From Pseudanabaena sp. PCC 6802 (GTDB lineage Bacteria; Cyanobacteriota; Cyanobacteriia; Pseudanabaenales; Pseudanabaenaceae), in contig NZ_KB235914.1 in assembly GCF_000332175.1 (NCBI RefSeq), positions 1,247,966 through 1,311,965 of the forward strand: a stretch of 64,000 bases of DNA, given 5' to 3'. The translations under genes and the position numbers were made by a program. How positions within the stretch are numbered: position 1 is the first letter of the stretch; each line of letters opens with the position of its first letter. The notes under the pieces were generated by a model that was not told the origin of the DNA, did not search any database, and saw only the letters and a list, made by a program, of their open reading frames with translations. This document shows positions 34,746 through 44,034 of the stretch, piece by piece.

Positions 34746-35126
34746 ATGACATCTTCAACAACATCTGCATTGCGTGTCCTGGTTGTAGATGACCACGAGT
34801 TGACCCGCTGTACTTTGAAATTATCCTTAGAGTTTCAGGCGCATATACAGCTTGTTGGTCTTGCTAGTAACGGTAAAGAAGCATTAGAACTTGTTCGCAA
34901 ACACCAACCCGATCTAGTTGTTTTGGATCTGCATATGCCAATCATGGATGGTTGGACAACTTCGCAAGAAATTAAGCGCAAATATCCACAAATCAAGATT
35001 GTTGCTTATTCTTCTGTTGATGGTGGCAAGGCGCAAGCTCAAGCTGACGGCGCAGCAATTGATGCCTTTTGTGAAAAAGGTGCATGTACTAAAAGTTTGT
35101 TGGAGATGATTAGGGCGATCGCCTAG
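34746..35126 (+). CDS. Single-domain response regulator (CheY-like)
   Basis: A 126-residue receiver domain with no output domain. The acidic pair is in RVLVVDDHELTR, the phospho-acceptor Asp in LVVLDLHMPIMDGW, the switch Ser in VAYSSVDGG and the Lys in FCEKGA. It resembles the receiver of NarL/LuxR types with the DNA-binding part absent. No kinase is adjacent. It follows a 290-bp AT-rich gap that could hold its promoter. Confidence 0.92.
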   Translation: MTSSTTSALRVLVVDDHELTRCTLKLSLEFQAHIQLVGLASNGKEALELVRKHQPDLVVLDLHMPIMDGWTTSQEIKRKYPQIKIVAYSSVDGGKAQAQADGAAIDAFCEKGACTKSLLEMIRAIA

Positions 35127-35195
35127 TCATCGTTACGGGAATTACGCAGAGATACCATAGGTAGGGTGGCCACTGCGCACCTTAAAATTGTTATT

Positions 35196-35301
35196 TATAG
35201 CTGTAACACAGATCTGTTAGGACAGGGGGTGTGGGGGCTGCGCCCTCACGCAGGGGTCTCACCCCTGCACCCCATCCTAAGCCTGCTGACTATAAGCTAT
35301 A
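35196..35301. repeat. MITE-like element, family B, copy 2
   Basis: The ends TATAGCTGTAACACAGATCT and GACTATAAGCTATA match copies at 33754 and 56440. The centre is the same GC-rich hairpin pair. It lies between the response regulator and a methyltransferase gene. Confidence 0.8.
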
Positions 35302-35331
35302 GTTTATTAGCCTAAATGTTGAGCAAAGGAT

Positions 35332-36015
35332 TTGACTTCTAATTCTGAGAGTTTTGCTAGTTTAGTTGAGTCTGTAGGTAAACGCTTCGAGCGGGAATAC
35401 AAGCACGAACCTTTCAGCCTGCCGCCAGAGGTTGAAGCTATGCCTCTGTTTCGCGAGTGGGTTAGCGGTGCTTTAGCCAGCAGAACTAGTTCGCCTTTTT
35501 GGGAGTTGGCGCAAATACGCAAGCAGCACCGCTGTCTGGACGTTGGCTGCGGTGTCAGCTTTCTGATCTATCCCTGGCGAGAATGGGATGCTTTTTTCTA
35601 CGGTCAGGAAATCAGCGTGGTGGCACGCGACGCGCTCAATTCACGCGGCTCGCAACTCAACTCCAAACTATTCAAGGGCGTGAAACTTGGCCCCGCCCAC
35701 CATCTGCTGTATGAAGACGATGCGTTCGATCGCGCGATCGCTACTGGCTTTAGTTGCTACTATCCCTTAGATTATTGGGCAACTGTTTTGCAAGAAGTGA
35801 AGCGAGTCTTGAAACCGGGGGGGATATTTGTATTCGATTTTGTCAATCCTGACGCTGAGATAGCTGAAAATTGGTCGATCCTAGAGCTTTATTTGGGGGT
35901 GGAAGTATTTCTGCATCCCTTAAAAGATGTAGTCGATTTGGTAGGCGCGGCAGGCGGTAAAGTTACGGCAACAAAGCCTGGCGAGCTTTATCAGATGTAT
36001 CGAGTCACCTTTTAG
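35332..36015 (+). CDS. Class I SAM-dependent methyltransferase
   Basis: A 227-residue methyltransferase: CLDVGCGVSFLIYPW (motif I), FYGQEISVVARDAL, EDDAFDRAIATGFSCYYPLDYW and EVKRVLKPGGIFVFDFVNP. The start is TTG 35332, with AAAGGA upstream and no better ATG in frame. It is not closely related to the methyltransferase at 22414. The substrate is unknown. Confidence 0.82.
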   Translation: MTSNSESFASLVESVGKRFEREYKHEPFSLPPEVEAMPLFREWVSGALASRTSSPFWELAQIRKQHRCLDVGCGVSFLIYPWREWDAFFYGQEISVVARDALNSRGSQLNSKLFKGVKLGPAHHLLYEDDAFDRAIATGFSCYYPLDYWATVLQEVKRVLKPGGIFVFDFVNPDAEIAENWSILELYLGVEVFLHPLKDVVDLVGAAGGKVTATKPGELYQMYRVTF

Positions 36016-36198
36016 CCCGATTAATGTGGACAGTGATCGCTTCACTATTAGCAGCAACAATAGCTTTACTGCGGTCAAGTCAATTTTGATGTTCGTCAGT
36101 CATGTGATTTTTCAGGATAGGTGCTCTAGCTTAATGTTAAAATCCTGAGCTAATGCAATGCTTAATCATTTTTATTCTATATACCAACTGAGCCTGCT

Positions 36199-36477
36199 AT
36201 GGAAACGACAACTGGTGCTGACGCGATTGATGTGGCGATCGCTAAAGGAATTGATTTTGACGGTTCTGCCATCGATCCTAAAAAGCTAGAACTTTACAAA
36301 ACCGTAATGGCAATTGAGGCAAATCGCCAGCGCAGTGGGGTTGTGAATACGATGCGATCGCGCATTGTCCGCATTGGTGCCAAGCATATTCCCCAAGATG
36401 AGCTGAACCAGAAATTACTAGATGCGGGGTTTAATCCACTCAAAGAGAAAGAAATCGCCTTTTATTACACGAAATAG
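36199..36477 (+). CDS. Small conserved hypothetical protein
   Basis: A 92-residue protein, probably helical (PKKLELYKTVMAIEANRQRSGVVNTMRSRIVRIGAKHIPQDEL covers residues about 27-70). I do not recognise the family. It has its own upstream gap and a hairpin with a T-run after it, so it is probably a single-gene unit. Confidence 0.6.
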   Translation: METTTGADAIDVAIAKGIDFDGSAIDPKKLELYKTVMAIEANRQRSGVVNTMRSRIVRIGAKHIPQDELNQKLLDAGFNPLKEKEIAFYYTK

Positions 36478-36492
36478 AAACTTTGCATATGT

Positions 36493-36516
36493 AAGGTGGG
36501 CAATGCCCACCCTTTT
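36493..36516 (+). terminator. Hairpin terminator after the 36199 gene
   Basis: GGTGGGC (36495-36501) pairs with GCCCACC (36505-36511) across a three-base loop and is followed by CTTTT. The same GGTGGGC hairpin type is a common dispersed motif in cyanobacteria, so a repeat origin is also possible. Confidence 0.6.
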
Positions 36517-36556
36517 AGAAAGCTGACCGCTGAAAGCCGATCGCTGAAAGCTAACT

Positions 36557-37627
36557 ATGGAATTGAAATTCAAATTTGCGATCGCATCAGATCTTCACAT
36601 CGCTTTACCTGAAACGGTTTGGGATCATCCCAGCCGATTCCATCTGGTTGAGTTCAGCATTCCCGCCCTAGAAGTGGTGCTGTCTCATTTAGCCCAGCTT
36701 AATCTGGATTTTCTCCTGTTGCCCGGCGATCTGACCCAGCATGGCGAACCAGATAATCACATGTGGTTGACTGCAAGGTTAAGACAGCTTCCCTATCCCG
36801 TTTATGTCATTCCGGGTAACCATGATGTCCCAACGGTAGAAAGCATGGACTGCTTTGCCCCATATTACAGACAGTTTGGTTATAAAAATCCGTCGCGTCT
36901 CTACTACGACTGCGAAGTTCTACCTGGCGTTCATCTGATTGGGTTGAACTCCAATCAATTTGATGCGGATGATGGACAAATTGGCTGGATAGATCGAGTG
37001 CAGCTAGATTGGCTGGAGTCGGTTTTGAGTCGGGTTAGCAAAGATAAACTAGTCCTGGTTATGGTGCATCACAACATCTTAGAGCATATGCCAGGACAAG
37101 CTAGTAACCCCTTGAGCAAGCGCTATATGCTTGACAACGCCGATCGACTTTGCCAGCTACTGCATCAAGCCAACGTTAAGTTAGTCTTTACGGGACATTT
37201 GCACGTTCAGGATATTGCCTACAGCGATCGCTTCGATCTCTATGACATTACTACTGGTTCCCTCGTCAGTTATCCCCACCCCTACCGCGTACTCACCTAC
37301 GAACGCGATCGCGATGCAGAGCGCTTGTCGATCGAGTCATATCGTGTAGAAGCAATACCAGAGCAACCCAACCTCCAGCACTTTTCGCGCGAATGGATGG
37401 GCGATCGCTCTCACCTATTTATGCTCAACCTGCTGACCAAGCCACCATTAAATCTGCCAAGCGCGATCGCTTCAAACCTGACACCTCACCTGCGTTATTT
37501 CTGGGCAAATATTGCCGATGGCGATGCCGAGTTTAGCTTCCCCAATTTTCCCACTAATGCCAAGAAGTACTTTGAGGCATTTAGCGATCGTCCTCCCGCT
37601 GATAACAACGCGATTCTGAGGCTCTAG
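36557..37627 (+). CDS. CpdA-like metallophosphoesterase
   Basis: A 356-residue calcineurin-like phosphoesterase. Metal-binding motifs appear in order: IASDLHIALPE, LLPGDLTQHGEPDN, VIPGNHDVP, VMVHHNIL and VFTGHLHVQD. This is the class III cyclic-nucleotide phosphodiesterase group, so cAMP is a plausible substrate. The last 90 residues are specific to this subgroup. A direct repeat GCTGAAAGC precedes the start. Confidence 0.87.
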   Translation: MELKFKFAIASDLHIALPETVWDHPSRFHLVEFSIPALEVVLSHLAQLNLDFLLLPGDLTQHGEPDNHMWLTARLRQLPYPVYVIPGNHDVPTVESMDCFAPYYRQFGYKNPSRLYYDCEVLPGVHLIGLNSNQFDADDGQIGWIDRVQLDWLESVLSRVSKDKLVLVMVHHNILEHMPGQASNPLSKRYMLDNADRLCQLLHQANVKLVFTGHLHVQDIAYSDRFDLYDITTGSLVSYPHPYRVLTYERDRDAERLSIESYRVEAIPEQPNLQHFSREWMGDRSHLFMLNLLTKPPLNLPSAIASNLTPHLRYFWANIADGDAEFSFPNFPTNAKKYFEAFSDRPPADNNAILRL

Positions 37628-37858
37628 CCTTCCGCGCCATGTCACTAATCTGTTGTTTGACCTCAGCTAAATGACCTCGGTAGGTGTAGTTCAGGATAAA
37701 GGTACACCGCTATAACTATTTATGTTGTAGGACTTTTTGGCTATTGTGCTAGCGACTCCAAATCCTCCCCCAATCCTCAATTCTGGGTGGCACAATTATC
37801 AAAGCCCTCCAGAATTGGGGGATTGAGATGGTATAGGACTATGCTTAGTTCTCAGCGA

Positions 37859-38015
37859 TATAGCATTTTTTAATTGAGAACAGGTTTTATTGACGGGGTG
37901 AAGGGGTTTCACACGGCAGTGGCTCTAGCGGGGAACCCCCAAGACCGCCCTGCCTCCCCTTCTTGGGGGCAACGCCCCCAAACCCCCTTCTCGTTTTCAT
38001 CTGAAAACCGCTATA
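37859..38015. repeat. MITE-like element, family A, copy 2, enlarged by a nested block
   Basis: The ends TATAGCATTTTTTAATTGAG and ATCTGAAAACCGCTATA are those of family A. It is 157 bp instead of about 100 because a 57-bp block (37903-37959) sits in the hairpin; the same block is inverted in the family B copy at 33810-33866. Its right end abuts the stop of the prohibitin-type gene. Confidence 0.82.
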
Positions 38016-38816
38016 TTATTTCTTGCGTAATTTGAGCAGCTTATTTAAATCCAAAAATTTGGTACTATCCTCTCCTAAAATGAGAGGCAGGTTGCCATCC
38101 CACTTATCGATTATCAGTTTTTGCAATACGCTGGGAGTCACGACATCGTGTAGCAAGCGCAGCGATTCTGCCTCTCCTTTAGCCAGGTTCACTCTCGTCT
38201 CTGCCTCCTTAATTGCTTTTCGGGCAACGAATTCCGCGCGTTTTGCTTCCTGTTCCGCAATCTGTTTTGCTTCTACCGCATCGCTAAATCGTTTTGAGAA
38301 GTGCACGTGAACGAGAGAGATATCGTCAACTGCTACGTGATAGTTAGCCAGTCGCTTGGTGAGCAGGTTGTCTACGCCATCTTTGACTTCCCCGCGTTTG
38401 GTGATAATTTCCTCCGCAGTGTATTTCGCCATTACAGCTTTTAATACCTCCTCCACAGCAGGATTAATAATTCCATCGACAACATTATTCTCATCGCCAA
38501 TACGTTGAAAAATCAAGTTAGCTTCCTCCGGTACGATATGCCAGTTGAGTGCAACATCAGCGAATACATCTTGCAGATCCTTAGAGGAAGCCTCAGCCGA
38601 GATTTCCTGTTTTTGCACGCGCACGCTCAAATTTTTCACAGTTTCAACAATAGGAATGACCAAGTGAATGCCTTCTCCCAGGATTTGCTCCTGCACCTTG
38701 CCAAATTGCATGACTACGCCCCGCTCGCCAGCACTGACGATCTTCAGTGGACTGAACAGGACAGCCACCAGTAACAGAGCGAAAATTATCTTACGTCCGA
38801 TCGCACGGCTATCCAT
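38016..38816 (-). CDS. Prohibitin-family (SPFH/band 7) membrane protein
   Basis: A 266-residue protein with one N-terminal membrane helix (IIFALLLVAVLFSPLKIV) and an SPFH domain (GERGVVMQFGKVQEQILGEGIHLVIP, DVALNWHI, VDDISLVHVHFSKRFSDAVEAKQIAEQEA). A long C-terminal helix then follows. Such proteins form membrane ring scaffolds and often steer FtsH protease. It follows the cysA stop by three bases, so the two are cotranscribed. Confidence 0.9.
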   Translation of the reverse strand: MDSRAIGRKIIFALLLVAVLFSPLKIVSAGERGVVMQFGKVQEQILGEGIHLVIPIVETVKNLSVRVQKQEISAEASSKDLQDVFADVALNWHIVPEEANLIFQRIGDENNVVDGIINPAVEEVLKAVMAKYTAEEIITKRGEVKDGVDNLLTKRLANYHVAVDDISLVHVHFSKRFSDAVEAKQIAEQEAKRAEFVARKAIKEAETRVNLAKGEAESLRLLHDVVTPSVLQKLIIDKWDGNLPLILGEDSTKFLDLNKLLKLRKK

Positions 38817-38819
38817 AGT

Positions 38820-39836
38820 TTATGGCAGCGACGAGGGAAAAACCTTTGCCTGACGGGGTTTAATGTAGACTTGCTGTTTTGGCACTAGTCGCAGTCGATC
38901 GAAGCGATCGCGATTGATTTTGATAGTTACCGACTGTCGATCCGGCAATGTTACCTCCGCCTGAATTTCTCGACCGAGATGCGCTACGTAGCTGACCTTA
39001 GCAGGTACGCTGCCATCAAGAAGTTCGTCTTGCTCGTCAAACACATCTATATCGTGCGGGCGCAGAAAAACGCGATCGTCGGGATCTACATTAATGTGAT
39101 GGGCAATACCCCTCGCTGAAAGTACGTTCACCTCGCCGATAAAGCCCATGACAAAGGGCGAAGCAGGATTGTCATAAATTTCTGAAGGCGAGCCGCTCTG
39201 TTCGATGCGACCGTTGTTCATAACCACAATTTCGTCCGCGACTTCCATCGCTTCTTCCTGGTCGTGGGTAACAAATACTGTCGTGACGTTGACTTCATGA
39301 TGGAGCTGCCGCAACCATATGCGTAACTCTTTGCGCACCTTGGCATCTAACGCTCCAAATGGTTCGTCAAGTAACAGAATTTGGGGTGCGACTGCTAAAG
39401 CCCTGGCTAGCGCAATTCGCTGTCGCTGTCCTCCCGAGAGTTGAGATGGATAGCGATCGCCCAATCCTTTCATCTGTACCAATTCTAGAAGCTCCCCTAC
39501 TTTTTGCTTGACGGTATGCCGGGGAACTTTACGTATGTCTAACCCAAATGCAATATTTTCAGACACCGTCATGTGTTTAAACAAGGCATAGTGCTGAAAG
39601 ACAAAGCCAATGTTGCGGTTTGCTACTGGTTGGTAGGTGGCATCGTGGCTGGCAATCCATATTTGGCCGCGATCGGGTATTTCCAGTCCCGCAATCAGGC
39701 GTAACAGAGTTGATTTCCCAGACCCCGAAGGCCCGAGTAGAGCTACTAGCGAACCTGTATTAACCTTGAGACTAACGCGATCGATCGCCTGAAAATCACC
39801 AAACTGCTTCGAGACATCCTCAACCAAAATTCCCAT
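38820..39836 (-). CDS. cysA: Sulfate/thiosulfate ABC transporter ATP-binding protein
   Basis: A 338-residue CysA-type ATPase: Walker [17 protein letters not shown], signature [15 protein letters not shown], Walker [13 protein letters not shown], switch [14 protein letters not shown], then a TOBE domain ([10 protein letters not shown]). It energises sulfate uptake with CysT/CysW and SbpA. None of these is next to it; instead a prohibitin-type gene follows in the same operon. Confidence 0.9.
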   Translation of the reverse strand: MGILVEDVSKQFGDFQAIDRVSLKVNTGSLVALLGPSGSGKSTLLRLIAGLEIPDRGQIWIASHDATYQPVANRNIGFVFQHYALFKHMTVSENIAFGLDIRKVPRHTVKQKVGELLELVQMKGLGDRYPSQLSGGQRQRIALARALAVAPQILLLDEPFGALDAKVRKELRIWLRQLHHEVNVTTVFVTHDQEEAMEVADEIVVMNNGRIEQSGSPSEIYDNPASPFVMGFIGEVNVLSARGIAHHINVDPDDRVFLRPHDIDVFDEQDELLDGSVPAKVSYVAHLGREIQAEVTLPDRQSVTIKINRDRFDRLRLVPKQQVYIKPRQAKVFPSSLP

Positions 39837-39997
39837 TCTGTAAATTACCTCTATAGCTTTGTAGTAAAGGAAAACTAGTAGCGTAAGAGCCTGTTTGCGG
39901 GTTTAGTTGACAAGACCTTTAGCCTTATAGCTTCAGAGACTTGTTGCTTTTGCACTGCCGTACTAGTGTTGGTAATTCTACACCAAATCTACGGTAT

Positions 39998-41263
39998 TCA
40001 CATGTAAATACTGTATTTTTTACTGAAATGCGATCGCAATATAGTGACGGGATTGAGGGGTGAGAGGCGGCTGATACCGTCGCTGTTGCCAATAGGAACG
40101 GAACGGGCGAGATTCACCTGCAAAAGCTGTACCTCACAGTCGTGCTGCTTGAGCCACTGCATCGCCGTATATAAATGTTCCGGGCTGGCGAAATTTGCCA
40201 CAAGTACGCCATCCGCTCGCAGGCGATCGCAGCATATTGCTAAAATCTCAATCAGTTTGCCACTACTGCCACCCATAAAAATCCGATCGGGTGGCGGCAA
40301 GTCCATCAATGCTTCGGGGGCACTGCCAGCAATTACCTGCACGTTCGATACACCAAAGCGATCGCAGTTCTGGCGAATTAAAGTTACACCTGCGGCATTC
40401 TTCTCGATCGCAAAAATCTGACTGCTCGGCGATAGTCTTGCCATCTCGATTGCCACGGAACCCGTACCTGCACCGATGTCCCAAATTACTTGCCCCGGCA
40501 AGAGCGAGAGTTCGCTAATACTGAGTACCCTTACTTCTTTTTTGGTGATCAGTCCTGGCAAATCGCTAAAGCAATGGAATTCTGCGTCTGGAATGCCGAT
40601 GGTGGGGAGATGTGCGCTTACGGGCGCAATTTGCTCCTGCTTGACCAGAACTACAACATTTAAGGCGGCAAATTCCTGACGATCGCTATCTTCGCCATCT
40701 TCGCGTAATTCGCTAACGCACTCATCGCGACCGCCCAAATTTTCGCACACCCAGATGCGATATTTAGTTGGCAAATGCAAACTTTTGAGCAAGCTTGCGA
40801 TCGCGATCGGACTATTGACAGCATCGGTGAGAATGGCAATGGGCGAAGCACCCTTATGTAAAAGCGATTCCAGACAATCTAGCGATCGTCCGTGGGCGCT
40901 TACTACCTGGGCATCCTGCCAGGGAATCTTGAGGCGATTGAACGCTAACTGTACGGAACTAATGTAGGGATGGAAAGTGAGAATTTCTGATGGGAAATTA
41001 GCTAAAAGCAGCCGTCCCAAGCCAAAAAAGAGCGGATCGCCGGAAGTAAGCACTACAACCATGCGCCCCGCTTGTATATGCGATTGGATGTGCTGAATTA
41101 CTCGATCGATGTCTCCTAAAACCAGGCGATCGCCTGCATAGCTTGGGAAAAATTCCAGATGTCTCGGACTACCTACTAATACATCTGCTGTATCTACCAG
41201 TTTTGCCACGCGAGGCAGCAGCTCTGACTCCAAACCAATACCAACGACATGAATAGACGGCAT
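39998..41263 (-). CDS. Precorrin-6Y C5,15-methyltransferase (decarboxylating), CbiE-CbiT fusion
   Basis: A cobalamin-pathway enzyme of 421 residues. The N-terminal half is the CbiE methyltransferase (VVGIGLESELL, VVVLTSGDPLFFGLGRLL). The C-terminal half (about 225-410) is CbiT (QVIWDIGAGTGSVAIEMARL, IFMGGSSGKLIEIL). Together they methylate C5 and C15 and decarboxylate the acetate side chain, as in CobL. No other cobalamin genes are in the window, and no cobalamin riboswitch is recognised upstream. Confidence 0.92.
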   Translation of the reverse strand: MPSIHVVGIGLESELLPRVAKLVDTADVLVGSPRHLEFFPSYAGDRLVLGDIDRVIQHIQSHIQAGRMVVVLTSGDPLFFGLGRLLLANFPSEILTFHPYISSVQLAFNRLKIPWQDAQVVSAHGRSLDCLESLLHKGASPIAILTDAVNSPIAIASLLKSLHLPTKYRIWVCENLGGRDECVSELREDGEDSDRQEFAALNVVVLVKQEQIAPVSAHLPTIGIPDAEFHCFSDLPGLITKKEVRVLSISELSLLPGQVIWDIGAGTGSVAIEMARLSPSSQIFAIEKNAAGVTLIRQNCDRFGVSNVQVIAGSAPEALMDLPPPDRIFMGGSSGKLIEILAICCDRLRADGVLVANFASPEHLYTAMQWLKQHDCEVQLLQVNLARSVPIGNSDGISRLSPLNPVTILRSHFSKKYSIYM

Positions 41264-41288
41264 GAAAATAAGAACGCTAATTAGCTAG

Positions 41289-41834
41289 CTAATTATGTCC
41301 GTTCAGTTGTACGAGCGTATCTGGTGCTAGGAAGTGAGCGATGTGATAGGCTCGCTCCTCGGTTTTGAGCAGGATTTTTTCATACATGTAGCGAGTGGCG
41401 CGATCGCCCAGGCTCTCTGCTTGCCCTGCCTGACGGCGAATGAGCGAGAGTATGCCCTGCTCGGCAGCTAGATCGTGCTCTAGCATTTGACGGCAAGCAA
41501 AGGTTCCATCGGGTTCGGGTGTAAAGCAGCACAGTTCCGCTAACTTTGCAAAACTAGCAACTGGCACTCCACCAAGACCGTTTAAGCGCTCGCCAATTTC
41601 GTGGACGTGCTCCTGCACGTCACCGTAGCTTTCCGCAAAAAACTGGTGCAATGAGTAAAACTCAGCCCCTTCCACCACAAAATGATGTTTCTGGTATTGC
41701 AGATAGAGGGCTTGGAAACTGGCTAAGGCAATATTCAGACCTTCGCAGACTGGCTCTGTTACAGAGGTCTCAAATAAAACTGGGTTATGCGAAACTCGAC
41801 CAAATGGGTGCACTAAACCCTGAATAGCAGACAT
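41289..41834 (-). CDS. Dps-family ferritin-like protein
   Basis: A DNA-protection/iron-storage protein of the cyanobacterial Dps type. [35 protein letters not shown] carries the conserved H...D...E residues of the inter-subunit ferroxidase site. I place the start at ATG 41834 ([18 protein letters not shown]) because AGGAGG stands six bases upstream; an in-frame ATG at 41891 has no such site. About 181 residues is normal. It is convergent with nothing and divergent from a long AT-rich gap. Confidence 0.87.
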   Translation of the reverse strand: MSAIQGLVHPFGRVSHNPVLFETSVTEPVCEGLNIALASFQALYLQYQKHHFVVEGAEFYSLHQFFAESYGDVQEHVHEIGERLNGLGGVPVASFAKLAELCCFTPEPDGTFACRQMLEHDLAAEQGILSLIRRQAGQAESLGDRATRYMYEKILLKTEERAYHIAHFLAPDTLVQLNGHN

Positions 41835-42580
41835 ATAGAGCCTCCTGTATGCTTTAACTGGTATGCAACGATACAAAGCGATATGCAACAAGGAATTTGT
41901 AGTAACAAATTCTTTACAAGAAATATAGCACGACTAAATTCTCGTTCGGGTGTCTGCTAAATACAGAAGCCCTATAAACATATAAATTTTTATAGGACTG
42001 AAATACAACTAAACCATAGGCAATCTTCCACAATTCTTATTAGCCTATAATGGATGCTTTTGAGCTAAAACCATGACTTAGCAAGAGACTTGCTTAGACT
42101 TATATTTTTAAATTATTGCAAATATATTCAAATGTAATACTAATTACTATTAGAAAATAAATATAAATACACTTAATTACACTTAATTAATAGTTTTGCG
42201 AACTAATAGCTTGCATGAGTATAAATTTTACTTAAAAGTCTTTTTCCTTGTTGAGAATACTTGTAAGCTAAAGCTTAAGCTACAAAAGAACCGCGATCGG
42301 GCTGTACCTATGGAGATAGGCCAAATGAGATGCTTGTATGCCAGCACTCAGTCTGCATATTCCTAAAGATTTATACGCAAGCAGACAAATTATTTCTCCA
42401 GGTTATTGCATCTAATTTTCATTTAGGCTATGCTTTATACGAGCTTAAACACTGAATAGATGCTGTTGCAAAGCGAATGTCTGGGTAAAGTCATGTCTGG
42501 GGCTGTTTGATGCATTTCTAGACCAGAGTAGAGCTTTAGAGTGTTTTTCTTATTAATTAGATAGTACGCAGAGGGATAAC
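41835..42580. other. Long AT-rich intergenic region
   Basis: These 746 bases separate the divergent dps-like and 42581 genes. I see no protein gene, tRNA or clear repeat. The left part must hold the dps promoter. Much of 42050-42250 is very AT-rich, with repeated ACTTAATTA motifs near 42172-42187. A small RNA is possible but not supported by any signal I can read. Confidence 0.5.
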
Positions 42581-42823
42581 GTGGTCTCAGATTCAATGGA
42601 AGCAAGTCAGATTGTAGAGATTCGGTGGAGCGATCGCTGGCAAGCCTACCGGAGACTACAGGAATTGGGAATTTCTTGCTCCTGCTCTAGCGGTCAGCCG
42701 CTCAAGGTCTTAGTTAGGAATACAAGCGAAGCAATTCAGCTTTGGAGTGTAGTTCGGCAGTTTAACGAACCCCGCTACCAACTGGCATTCTGGTTAAATG
42801 ACTGCCTGCAAAAATCCAGCTAA
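42581..42823 (+). CDS. Small cyanobacterial protein, Asr1405/Asl0597-like
   Basis: An 80-residue protein whose central pattern (RWQAYRRLQELGISCSCSSG, then QPLKVLVRN and AIQLWSVVRQF) fits my memory of a small conserved cyanobacterial family. The start is GTG 42581, after GAGGGATAAC. No function is known. It has a CSCSSG motif but too few Cys for a metal cluster on its own. Confidence 0.65.
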   Translation: MVSDSMEASQIVEIRWSDRWQAYRRLQELGISCSCSSGQPLKVLVRNTSEAIQLWSVVRQFNEPRYQLAFWLNDCLQKSS

Positions 42824-42937
42824 CTGGGGAATTATTTCTCTAACTGTAAGGCGAGCATCGTCACCCTACTAAAGATATCTCTAACGCCACACCATAGGAA
42901 CACCATCCCAAACTTAGTTCAAGCACAATTCAAATCA

Positions 42938-43603
42938 ATGCTACATATGGGTAAGTCGAGTAAGTGCGATCGCGATCGAGTTTCAGATTTTAGCTATGAA
43001 GGCCAATTTCTAGGCTTTACGGCACTTGATGGCTACAAACTGAAGTATCTCAAGCTGAGCGCTTCTAATCGCGACTACATCATTAAAATTCCCAAAGAAC
43101 AGCGATTAGATCTATATAGGAGTTTGAAACCTGGAGATCTAATTCAGTGTACAGGCGAGCAAAAGTTGAATTTCAGCACGGGGGAATGCAAACTCAAAGC
43201 TTATACGATTAGCAAGATCGCAAACCATCAAACGAACTCAGAAGTTATTCATCTACATAGCAACGTGCGCGATCTAAATAGCGATCGCCCCTCAAGCAAG
43301 CAGCACGCAAAGTCAGATAGCAAGCCTTTAGTTAATGTTTTAGTTTGCCAAAAATCAGATTGCGCTAAGCGAGGGAGCGGTCAGATTTGTAGCGCTTTGA
43401 TGAATGCTCTGGAGCAACAAGACCTGGCGGAATATGTCAAGGTGAAAGGTACGGGTTGCATGAAACACTGCAAGAGCGGCCCGCATGTAGTGGTGATGCC
43501 AGATAAGTCTCGTTTCAGCCATGTCAAGGTCGGACAGATCCAGGAGATTGTTGCAGAGATCGGCAGCCAGGTATCCGCGCAAACCATGCCGAAAGCTGTT
43601 TAG
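42938..43603 (+). CDS. Thioredoxin-like [2Fe-2S] ferredoxin-domain protein
   Basis: A 221-residue protein. The C-terminal 90 residues are a thioredoxin-like ferredoxin: VLVCQKSDCAKRGSG provides two Cys and GCMKHCKSGPHVVV two more, as in the NuoE/shethna-like [2Fe-2S] fold. The N-terminal 90 residues form a separate beta-rich domain (YEGQFLGFTALDGYKLKYLKL, GDLIQCTGE) of unknown role. A Ser/Lys-rich linker joins them. Start ATG 42938, or the in-frame ATG four codons later. Confidence 0.85.
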   Translation: MLHMGKSSKCDRDRVSDFSYEGQFLGFTALDGYKLKYLKLSASNRDYIIKIPKEQRLDLYRSLKPGDLIQCTGEQKLNFSTGECKLKAYTISKIANHQTNSEVIHLHSNVRDLNSDRPSSKQHAKSDSKPLVNVLVCQKSDCAKRGSGQICSALMNALEQQDLAEYVKVKGTGCMKHCKSGPHVVVMPDKSRFSHVKVGQIQEIVAEIGSQVSAQTMPKAV

Positions 43604-43642
43604 TTGCGCGATCGCTAATATTAGAAGATATGCCCTTAGTGC

Positions 43643-43705
43643 AGGGGCAGGTTTAGCCCAAATCTAATGATCTTAGCCATAGATTAACTACAAAACCTGC
43701 CCTTA
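43643..43705. repeat. Small inverted repeat element (AGGGGCAG family D), copy 2
   Basis: AGGGGCAGGTTT at the left pairs with AAACCTGCCC at the right. The left end matches the element at 20669-20735. It lies in the convergent gap between the ferredoxin-domain gene and the zinc-ribbon gene. Confidence 0.6.
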
Positions 43706-43731
43706 CCAGGATGTTATTTACTAGCAACTTC

Positions 43732-44025
43732 CTAATCTAAAGTTTCTTCCCAACCGCACTCTTCGCAATACCAGTTTGCAGGTGGCAGCTTGAATCGGGA
43801 AAACGGATAGTGGCATGCGGGGCACCTGCCCGTAAATAAGGGGTGCCACATCAGACCTCTCAAATTAAGTCCCCTGTAGTTTTTCGGATCTTCTAGCTCC
43901 CATAGCTCGGCAGTCTCGAAATCCCGGCAGTAATTCCCTGTGGGGCCAGCAGGATGTACCGCACAGACAATGTACTTTGTATGTGAGAACAGCTTACAGC
44001 GATCGCAGTCAGGTATTTTCGGCAT
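43732..44025 (-). CDS. Small Cys-rich (zinc-ribbon-like) conserved protein
   Basis: A 97-residue protein with two Cys clusters: DCDRCKLFSHTKYIVCAVHPAG near the start and GRCPACHYPF plus WYCEECGWEE near the end. The second is a classical four-Cys zinc ribbon. The central LRGLMWHPLFTG is conserved in cyanobacterial homologues I recall. No function is known. It follows the DUF3084 gene in the minus-strand direction by nine bases and is probably cotranscribed. Confidence 0.8.
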   Translation of the reverse strand: MPKIPDCDRCKLFSHTKYIVCAVHPAGPTGNYCRDFETAELWELEDPKNYRGLNLRGLMWHPLFTGRCPACHYPFSRFKLPPANWYCEECGWEETLD

Positions 44026-44034
44026 GTTGCAATT

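Noticed and set aside
39998-41263. Cobalamin riboswitch near the CbiE-CbiT gene
   Set aside because: Only about 25 bp separates it from the dps stop and no B12-box-like sequence is present.
42050-42560. Possible small RNA upstream of the 42581 gene
   Set aside because: Only AT-rich sequence is visible, with no promoter-terminator pair or stable hairpin that I could defend.
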